NCBI RefSeq assembly: GCF_017873715.1
Contig: NZ_JAGGKM010000005.1
Location: 372,001-436,000, forward strand
From: Cytobacillus luteolus
GTDB taxonomy: Bacteria > Bacillota > Bacilli > Bacillales > Bacillaceae_L
DNA: 64,000 nucleotides
Direction: 5' to 3'
A model generated the notes under the pieces. That model was not told the DNA's origin, searched no databases, and was given only the letters and a program-made list of their open reading frames with translations. The position numbers and the translations under genes are program-made. Below are positions 58,127 through 64,000 of this stretch, piece by piece (positions within the stretch are counted from its first letter, which is position 1; the number at the start of each line of letters is the position of its first letter).

Positions 58127-58216
58127 AGATAGTACTGAATAGCAATCTCTTCATAATTTCTGCACACATTGGAGGTAGATTGTACTTATATTGTACTTAT
58201 GAAAGGGGAAACACCT

Positions 58217-59443
58217 ATGAGAAAATTAGTACTTCTTTTAGTTCTGTTAGTAGCAATGACTTTAGCAGCTTGTTCATCAAAAGAAGAAGGATCTCAGAAG
58301 AATGAAAACCAGGCTACAAATCAGAAAGAATCAACAGAAAATAATGCACAAAGTAACGATATTAAAAAGGAATCAAACGTTTATAGTACGAAAAATGTTA
58401 CGAGGCTAGACACAGAAAACATAGTCGATACCGCTGTACAAGTTTCTAAAACAATATGGCCAGCTACCCATAACGAAAATAAACCAGGTGCGATCATCCT
58501 GGCTCCATCTGAGAATTGGCAAATAGCATTGGCATCAGCCAACCTAATACATCACCCAAATAATGGCCCCATTCTTTTTTATGAAAATGGGGAACTACCA
58601 CAGCAAACAGTAGATGAAATTAACCGCTTAGCCCCACTTGGAATTAGTGATGGTACACAAATCTTTTTAGTAGTAGGTAATATGGATACTAACATGGAAG
58701 ACCAGTTAAAGAATTATAAAGTAGAGAAAATCAGTGGAAAAGATGCTCCTGATTTTGCAAGGGAAATCGATAAAAAATATGCAGAGGTTTCAGGAGAGTA
58801 CCCCAAAGGTGTAATTATTGTCTCTTCAGAAGAAGATGCAAAGTTATATTCAATATTAGCAGGAAACTGGATTAGCCATATGCCAGAACCTATTCTTTAT
58901 GTTACAAAAGATGAGGTTCCACAAGCCACTAAGAGTGCATTAGAACTTAGGGGAGAAGGAGCTTCAATCTATATCTTAGGACCAGAAAGTATTATTTCAA
59001 AGGATATTGAAAAGCAATTACAAGAATATGGTGATATTACTAGAATAAAAGGAAAAGATCCTATTACTTCATCAATTGAATTTGCAAAATTTAAGGATGA
59101 GAAAACTGGATTTGGTTGGGGATCAACTGAGCCTGGACATGGTTTCTCATTTGTATCAACTGGAAATGCAGAGTACGCCATTGCAGCAGCACCTTTTGCT
59201 CATTTAGGTAAGCATGCTCCGTTAATCTGGCTTGAAAATGGTGAAGTAGCAGAAGAAACTCATGAATTCCTTGGAGAGTTACAACCTACATTTAAAGATG
59301 ACCCAACAACAGGTCCATACAACCACGGATACCTTATTGGTTCAGAAGATTTTATTACAATGAAGGTACAAGGTGCACTTGATATCATGCTTGAGATTAT
59401 CCCTGAAAGCGGTGATGGCCATGGAGGCCATGGAGGGCATTAA
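58217..59443 (+). CDS. Cell-wall-binding-repeat-2 lipoprotein with Gly-His tail
   Basis: 408 aa. Signal with lipobox TLAAC, a Q/N/E-rich linker, then CWB2-like repeats: RLDTENIVDTAVQVSKTIWP, PGAIILAPSENWQIALASANL, GPILFYENGELPQQTVDEI, and similar further on. The C terminus ends DGHGGHGGH, a likely divalent-metal-binding tail. It lies between a response regulator and its kinase, so it may be an accessory sensor or the main target. ATG 58217 follows AAAGGGGA; ATG 58169 is upstream and lacks an RBS. Confidence 0.82.
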   Translation: MRKLVLLLVLLVAMTLAACSSKEEGSQKNENQATNQKESTENNAQSNDIKKESNVYSTKNVTRLDTENIVDTAVQVSKTIWPATHNENKPGAIILAPSENWQIALASANLIHHPNNGPILFYENGELPQQTVDEINRLAPLGISDGTQIFLVVGNMDTNMEDQLKNYKVEKISGKDAPDFAREIDKKYAEVSGEYPKGVIIVSSEEDAKLYSILAGNWISHMPEPILYVTKDEVPQATKSALELRGEGASIYILGPESIISKDIEKQLQEYGDITRIKGKDPITSSIEFAKFKDEKTGFGWGSTEPGHGFSFVSTGNAEYAIAAAPFAHLGKHAPLIWLENGEVAEETHEFLGELQPTFKDDPTTGPYNHGYLIGSEDFITMKVQGALDIMLEIIPESGDGHGGHGGH

Positions 59444-59465
59444 TTCGGACATTCGACATTAAACT

Positions 59466-59498
59466 AAGGGTTGACTCATAAGAGCCAACCCTTTTAAA
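59466..59498 (+). terminator. Hairpin between the lipoprotein and kinase genes
   Basis: AAGGGTTGACTC (59466-59477), 4-nt loop, GAGCCAACCCTT (59482-59493), one mismatch, then TT. It would reduce kinase expression relative to the lipoprotein. Confidence 0.75.
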
Positions 59499-59564
59499 AA
59501 TAGAATCGGTTTAGTATTGGTAACCTTATAGAAACACTCATGTAAATCAATAAGGGGTAAACGA

Positions 59565-60941
59565 ATGAATAAAATTTCGTATAAATTGGGATTGTTGTTT
59601 TTTTCTTTTATTATTCTAGTCGAGGTTATCCTTTTTTACTTCTTATACTCGGGATTACTAGATTCTCGTATAGAGGAAGAACTGGCAGCATTAAGAGCAA
59701 GAGGAGAAAGTCATCGACACGTTCTGGAGCAAAGTTTAGATGATATGACGATTGAACATGTAGCTTTAATGGAGTCAGAAACGGATACAGACGTAGTGAT
59801 TATGACACACGAAGGAGAAGTACTTGCGAAATCGACTGAACTAACACCAGCCATTCAATCATTAATGCAAACTGAAAGAGGTCATGTTCCATTTGAAGGA
59901 ATGATTGTCGAGAGTAGATGGGAAACACAATCTTATATTGCTTCAGTTAGCCCGATCATCATTAATGAACAATTAGTGGGTCATGTTTATATGTTTAAAG
60001 ATACGTCATCCATTCAAAAAATGATTTCCAAACTCCAACATCATTTCATGTTGGTAGGGAGTCTTCTTGTTATTTTTACAATCATCACGGTCTTATTTCT
60101 ATCACAAGCCATTACTCAACCATTGATCAGGATGAAAAAAGCGACCGAGAGACTTAGTAAGGGAGATTTTTCAGTTAGTATTAACCATACAAGCAAGGAT
60201 GAGCTAGGAGAGCTTGCAAACAGCATTCAGACATTAGCAAATGATTTAAATCATTTGAAAAAAGAACGGAATGAATTCCTTGCAAGTATCTCTCATGAGC
60301 TTAGGACACCACTTACATATGTTAAGGGTTATGCAGATATTGCTAGAAGAAAGGGAATTAGTGAAGAAGAACGAAATAAATATTTACACATCATCTATGA
60401 GGAATCAGAACATCTTTCAAGTCTAGTTAAAGATTTATTTGAGTTAGCAAAAATAGATCAGCATTCGTTCGTAATTAAAAAGGAAAAAGTAAGTATGTGT
60501 GAATTTATTAAGAACCTTACACAAAAGATAGAGCCAGCCCTTCATAAAAAGAAGATTAATTTAATAGTAACGTGTCCAACAGGGATATATGCAAACTTAG
60601 ATCGTTCAAGATTCGAACAAGTCATGATAAATCTATTAGATAATGCACTAAAATACTCAAGTAGTGAGAGTACGGTTACTCTAAAAGTTAAGGTAAATGA
60701 TGTTACAAATAAACTAACCATTTCTGTAGAAGATGAGGGGATAGGTATCCCTGAATCAGAAATTCCACTTATCTTCAATCGATTTCACCGTGTTGAAAAG
60801 TCTAGGTCAAGGGAAAGTGGAGGAACTGGCCTTGGACTATCGATTGTAAAGGAAATAGTTGAAGCGCATGGTGGAAAAGTGTTTGTTGATAGTCAATATG
60901 GTAAAGGCACTGTAATAACAATTGAAATAGACCAGTTCTAA
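59565..60941 (+). CDS. Sensor histidine kinase
   Basis: 458 aa. Transmembrane helices at about 8-30 and 158-182 flank a sensor of about 125 residues. HAMP (about 180-232), H-box SISHELRTPLTYVKGYADIA and an HATPase_c domain with NLLDNALKYS, VEDEGIGIPE and GGTGLGLSIVKEI follow. Kinase, CWB2 lipoprotein, regulator and BNR lipoprotein genes form one set, so signal detection in the envelope is likely. RBS AAGGGGTAA. Confidence 0.93.
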   Translation: MNKISYKLGLLFFSFIILVEVILFYFLYSGLLDSRIEEELAALRARGESHRHVLEQSLDDMTIEHVALMESETDTDVVIMTHEGEVLAKSTELTPAIQSLMQTERGHVPFEGMIVESRWETQSYIASVSPIIINEQLVGHVYMFKDTSSIQKMISKLQHHFMLVGSLLVIFTIITVLFLSQAITQPLIRMKKATERLSKGDFSVSINHTSKDELGELANSIQTLANDLNHLKKERNEFLASISHELRTPLTYVKGYADIARRKGISEEERNKYLHIIYEESEHLSSLVKDLFELAKIDQHSFVIKKEKVSMCEFIKNLTQKIEPALHKKKINLIVTCPTGIYANLDRSRFEQVMINLLDNALKYSSSESTVTLKVKVNDVTNKLTISVEDEGIGIPESEIPLIFNRFHRVEKSRSRESGGTGLGLSIVKEIVEAHGGKVFVDSQYGKGTVITIEIDQF

Positions 60942-61026
60942 GATTATGGAAGTATTGCCAACTTTCCTTACATTTGTTTAACTATTATAGAAAGAGAAAA
61001 TTTTTTGAATCATTGGGGTGGGAATA

Positions 61027-61656
61027 ATGAACAACCAAGACAAGACGATAAAGCTTGCAGTAAACGGCGGAATTGGATTTGGAGCAAAATTAAATGCTAA
61101 ACAGCTATTTGCACTTGCAAAGTATATAAAAGAAGACAGTGAAATTGAGCTAACCACCTTCCAACAACTATATATAGAAGTTTTAGAAAGCCAAGGAAGT
61201 ACTGTAAAGGAAGAGTTTGAAAATGTAGGGTTATCTATATATCCTGTAGGTCCGTATGTAAAAAGTCTTCGTACATGTGGATTTTGTAAAGGAGCAGAAG
61301 AAGAGGGAATGCCTGTTGCAATTGAATTGAATAAGCGAATTGCAGGTATTGAAGTACCATGGCCGCTAAGACCGGCTTACACTGGGTGCCCTAACGCGTG
61401 TGGTGAACCATTAGTAAACGACATCGGGGTAATTAAAAGAAATGAAGGGTATGACCTATACATCGGTGGAAAAGCTTCAGGTGAAAATGCTAGAACCGCA
61501 TTTAAATTCAAAGAGGGTCTTACTCCAGATGAATTATTTGAAACCGTTGAGAAGCTGTTAGAAGTGTACAAAAGCAACGCTAAAAAACGAGAAGCTTTTT
61601 GGAAGTTCATTAACCGTTTTGGTTTCGAAAATATTCAGAATGCAGTAGGTGCATAA
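61027..61656 (+). CDS. Nitrite/sulfite reductase-like siroheme-iron-sulfur protein
   Basis: 209 aa, half the length of full siroheme reductases. It has the N-terminal ferredoxin-like half-domain (KLAVNGGIGFGAKLNAKQL) and the [4Fe-4S]-siroheme cysteine motifs CGFCKGAEEEG and GCPNACGEP, although the first differs in spacing from the usual C-x5-C. This short form resembles the NirA/CysI-related proteins of unknown electron acceptor seen in Firmicutes. The ATG at 61027 follows GGGGTGGG. Confidence 0.75.
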   Translation: MNNQDKTIKLAVNGGIGFGAKLNAKQLFALAKYIKEDSEIELTTFQQLYIEVLESQGSTVKEEFENVGLSIYPVGPYVKSLRTCGFCKGAEEEGMPVAIELNKRIAGIEVPWPLRPAYTGCPNACGEPLVNDIGVIKRNEGYDLYIGGKASGENARTAFKFKEGLTPDELFETVEKLLEVYKSNAKKREAFWKFINRFGFENIQNAVGA

Positions 61657-61699
61657 GGGTGCGATATCGGACTCTTTTTTAATGAAAGTAGGAGTCACT

Positions 61700-62242
61700 A
61701 TGTTAGAGACACTGGCTTATATAGCAAATAGTATTAATGAAAAGAACATCACTTGGGGAGTTGGGGGTTCTTTATTACTGTACTTTCATCAACTAGTGAA
61801 GGATCCGAATGATATTGATTTATTGGTTAGTGAAAACGATGCATTGACCTTAATAAAAACACTAAATGAATTAGGTTCATCAAGAGAAGCATATAGCACG
61901 TATCCGTTTTGCACTAAATATTTTTCTACATTGATTGTGAATACAACTGAAATTGATGTTATGGGTGGGTTTTGTATTCAGCATCCAGTTGGAAAATACA
62001 AATTAGAATTTGATGAAAAGTCAGTTGTGGATTACATTACAATTAATAAAAGTAAGGTTCCATTGACAGCACTTGAAGATTGGTTCGTCTTATATCAGTT
62101 AATGCCTAATAAACAAGAAAAGGTAGCGTTGCTAGAAAACTACTTTTCTAAAAATGGCATTAAGCATCCTTATTTTTTTGAGAAAGCCCTTCAACAACCA
62201 TTACCAGTTGGCGTAAGAGAGAAAATTGAAAACCTAATGTGA
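61700..62242 (+). CDS. Nucleotidyltransferase-fold protein (AbiEii/MNT-like)
   Basis: 180 aa. WGVGGSLLLYFH followed by DPNDIDLLV gives the GG/GS and DxD pattern of the polymerase-beta nucleotidyltransferase fold; TEIDVMGGF supplies the third acidic residue. A helical C terminus follows. Similar single-domain proteins are often called nucleotidyltransferase AbiEii toxin-like, but no antitoxin partner is adjacent. ATG 61700 follows TAGGAGT; the longer frame overlaps the previous gene. Confidence 0.7.
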   Translation: MLETLAYIANSINEKNITWGVGGSLLLYFHQLVKDPNDIDLLVSENDALTLIKTLNELGSSREAYSTYPFCTKYFSTLIVNTTEIDVMGGFCIQHPVGKYKLEFDEKSVVDYITINKSKVPLTALEDWFVLYQLMPNKQEKVALLENYFSKNGIKHPYFFEKALQQPLPVGVREKIENLM

Positions 62243-62279
62243 GGTAAAAGTTTCCTTGAGAACTGCCCTTTCTTTTATG

Positions 62280-62308
62280 TTGACTTCTACGAAATAAAAG
62301 TGTATGAT
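62280..62308 (+). promoter_or_regulatory. rnpB promoter
   Basis: TTGACT (62280-62285), 17-bp spacer, TATGAT (62303-62308); start expected near 62315-62318. Close to sigma-A consensus. Confidence 0.8.
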
Positions 62309-62317
62309 AATAAACGT

Positions 62318-62759
62318 AGACAACAACTTCATACAACCAGAGAGAATCGCACAGATATTTGTCTGTGAGGAAAGTCCGTGCTCGCACAGGCTGAGATGCC
62401 TGTAGTGTTCGTGCCTAGCGAAAAAATAAGCTAGGGCAGTCTGGCAAGCGCTGGATTGACGGCAGGGAAAATACCTAAGTCCCTTCTTAGGAGAGGATAT
62501 GGTATGAATACCTTGAAAGTGCCACAGTGACGGAGCTTTGAGGGAAACCTTAAAGGTGGAACGAGGTAAACCCCACGAGCGAGAAACCCAAATTAGGTAG
62601 GGGAAGTGTCAGAAGGGAACTAATAACCAACTGACGCCATAACTCTAATGTTATGAGATAGATGATTCTCCATCATGTGCGAGAAGTAACTCTTCGCTTG
62701 CAGCACTAGATGAACAAAACACGGCTTACGAGGATTGTATGATTAAAAGTCTGTTGTTG
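62318..62759 (+). ncRNA. rnpB: RNase P RNA, Bacillus (type B) class
   Basis: Ribozyme component that matures tRNA 5' ends. The universal core is present: GAGGAAAGTCCGTGCTC (near 62369), CTAGGGCAGTCT, TTGAAAGTGCCACAGTGACG (near 62513), GGTAAACCCC, and near the 3' end GAACAAAACACGGCTTACGA. P1 forms between GACAACAAC at the 5' end and GTCTGTTGTTG at the 3' end. Type B features, such as GAGCGAGAAACCCAAATT, fit Bacillus. End positions are estimated from the P1 helix. Confidence 0.95.
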
Positions 62760-62776
62760 ATTAAAATTAATGTTGC

Positions 62777-62806
62777 CAAAAGACACCAACCTAGGTGTCT
62801 TTTTTG
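62777..62806 (+). terminator. rnpB terminator
   Basis: AAAAGACACC, 6-nt loop, GGTGTCTTTT, then TT. Confidence 0.9.
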
Positions 62807-62900
62807 TATTTACATACCATATTATTTTTAAATACTTTTTCCCAATCGCGTGCTAAAATACATTGAATAGATTTAGATTTTGTTATAGGAGAAAACAATT

Positions 62901-63734
62901 ATGGATATTAACTTAATTGAATTACTGAAGGCACTCATTCTAGGTATTGTCGAAGGATTAACAGAGTTCGCTCCTGTTTCTTCAACAGGCCATATGGTCA
63001 TAGTTGATGACATGTGGCTTCAGTCTGAGGAATTCTTAACTAAATATGTAGCCAATACCTTTAAGGTTGTAATCCAATTAGGCTCTATTTTAGCAGTTGT
63101 TGTCATCTTTAGGGAACGTTTTATTGAAATGTTAGGGTTACGAGGGCGAAAAGTTAAGGGAGCAACCGAAAATAAGCTCAAATTATCTCATGTAATTGTA
63201 GGTCTACTACCAGCTGGTGTGTTAGGTTTACTTTTCGAAGATTATATTGATGAATATTTATTTACAATAGAAACCGTTTTAATTGGTTTGGTCATTGGTG
63301 CAGTATTTATGATTATTGCTGACCGAGTAAGTGGAAAAAGAGAGGTTGTTGAAACGGTCGATCAGATTACTTACAAGCAAGCATTAACGATTGGTGCAAT
63401 TCAATGTTTATCACTATGGCCAGGCTTTTCAAGATCTGGAGCAACGATATCCGGTGGTGTTCTCTTAGGACTTAGTCATCGTGCAGCAGCAGATTTCACA
63501 TTTATTATGGCGGTTCCAATCATGGTTGGAGCAAGTGGAATTTCTTTTATCAAAAATATTGAGTACTTTACATTAGATGCTTTCCCATTTTTTATTGTAG
63601 GCTTTATCAGTGCGTTTATTTTTGCACTTATTTCAATCCGCTTCTTTTTAAAACTAATTAATAAGATTAAGTTAGTTCCCTTTGCAATATATCGAATTGT
63701 ATTAGCTGGAGTTATCTATATTGTGTATTTTTAA
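62901..63734 (+). CDS. uppP: Undecaprenyl-diphosphatase UppP (BacA type)
   Basis: 277 aa, about eight membrane segments. It recycles undecaprenyl pyrophosphate for cell-wall synthesis and gives bacitracin tolerance. The two active-site motifs are intact: EGLTEFAPVSSTGHM (about 18-32) and LWPGFSRSGATISGG (about 173-187). RBS TAGGAGAA. It stands alone between terminators. Confidence 0.96.
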   Translation: MDINLIELLKALILGIVEGLTEFAPVSSTGHMVIVDDMWLQSEEFLTKYVANTFKVVIQLGSILAVVVIFRERFIEMLGLRGRKVKGATENKLKLSHVIVGLLPAGVLGLLFEDYIDEYLFTIETVLIGLVIGAVFMIIADRVSGKREVVETVDQITYKQALTIGAIQCLSLWPGFSRSGATISGGVLLGLSHRAAADFTFIMAVPIMVGASGISFIKNIEYFTLDAFPFFIVGFISAFIFALISIRFFLKLINKIKLVPFAIYRIVLAGVIYIVYF

Positions 63735-63738
63735 GTTG

Positions 63739-63768
63739 AGAGACCTTCCTACTGGAGGGTCTCTTTTC
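63739..63768 (+). terminator. uppP terminator
   Basis: AGAGACCTTCC (63739-63749), TACT loop, GGAGGGTCTCT (63754-63764), then TTT. Confidence 0.88.
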
Positions 63769-63884
63769 TATTTAATGGTAAAAATAAGGCTTAGGTCTTA
63801 TTACAGAATTAGCCTGAGGTTGGTGTGGAAAATCATCCGCATTATGTATTCTTAAATTACATACTGTTTGAAAGGTTGATGAAG

Positions 63885-64000
63885 ATGAAAAAGGTTTTGT
63901 TTTTCCCTTTGCTAAGAATGCCATCAGGTCATCATCAGGTTGCTGATACAGTTGCTGAATACTTGGAAAAGTACGAAGGGGATATTGAGTGTAAAAAGAT
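63885..64000 (+). CDS. Diacylglycerol glucosyltransferase-like protein, N-terminal fragment (runs off the window)
   Basis: The first 38 residues include VLFFPLLRMPSGHHQVADTV, the N-terminal GxGH-type motif of MGDG-synthase family glycosyltransferases (UgtP/YpfP-like), which act on diacylglycerol at the membrane. ATG 63885 follows AAAGG with fair spacing; ATG 63879 is also possible. The rest lies beyond the window, so the exact type cannot be told. Confidence 0.7.
   Translation, partial: MKKVLFFPLLRMPSGHHQVADTVAEYLEKYEGDIECKK

Overview
The window looks like chromosome of a low-GC Bacillaceae bacterium (Bacillus sensu lato). It carries the canonical cggR-gapA-pgk-tpiA-gpmI-eno glycolytic operon, the secG-est-rnr...smpB-ssrA cluster, a type B RNase P RNA, uppP and the start of an MGDG-synthase-type glycosyltransferase gene. 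Ribosome binding sites are strong (AGGAGG-like), terminators are numerous, and GTG/TTG starts occur, all typical of this group.

Layout. 1-6.7 kb: the end of cggR and the complete lower-glycolysis operon. A short MITE-like inverted-repeat element lies between gapA and pgk. 6.7-10.8 kb: a small minus-strand gene, secG, est and rnr; est is preceded by three operator-like palindromes spaced exactly 33 bp apart. 10.8-13.2 kb: serine acetyltransferase, a LOG-family gene and two coupled membrane-protein genes, which separate rnr from smpB. 13.4-14.7 kb: smpB and the tmRNA gene. The tmRNA gene is interrupted in its T-loop by an ORF-less group I intron of about 286 nt.

15-37.4 kb is an accessory region. 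Mostly small single genes on the + strand are separated by recurring intergenic elements. Each element has a block like TTGAAnTAAcGGgnGC, then a variable hairpin often with a T-run, then a second related block. The genes include two Imm8-like immunity proteins, a SMI1/KNR4 protein, HEAT and LRR proteins, a nucleotidyltransferase, a GNAT, an S51 peptidase, lipoproteins and membrane proteins. An IS110 element has landed in the array. A 1840-aa WapA/RHS-like secreted toxin with a probable PD-(D/E)xK nuclease tip and a downstream immunity gene sits in the middle. A 1066-aa fusion of metallophosphoesterase and STAND/NACHT-like NTPase is a good candidate for an uncharacterised defence protein.

37.8-44.5 kb: a Tn7-like transposition operon, tniQ - tnsA/tnsB fusion - tnsC - second tniQ, with no CRISPR-Cas nearby. 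44.8-45.2 kb: a minus-strand LAGLIDADG homing endonuclease gene broken by an early TAG. 45.4-49.4 kb: an ABC exporter with a two-component system whose response regulator carries a one-base frameshift. 49.5-55.6 kb: a signalling cluster of KaiC-like ATPase, LuxR-type HTH protein, CheW, chemoreceptor and GAF-GGDEF-EAL protein. 55.7-60.9 kb: a UPF0316 protein, then an operon of lipoprotein, response regulator, cell-wall-binding lipoprotein with a Gly-His tail, and histidine kinase. 61-64 kb: a nitrite/sulfite-reductase-like protein, a nucleotidyltransferase-fold protein, rnpB, uppP and a truncated glycosyltransferase gene.

Functions are inferred from motifs and recollection of families; no database search was possible.
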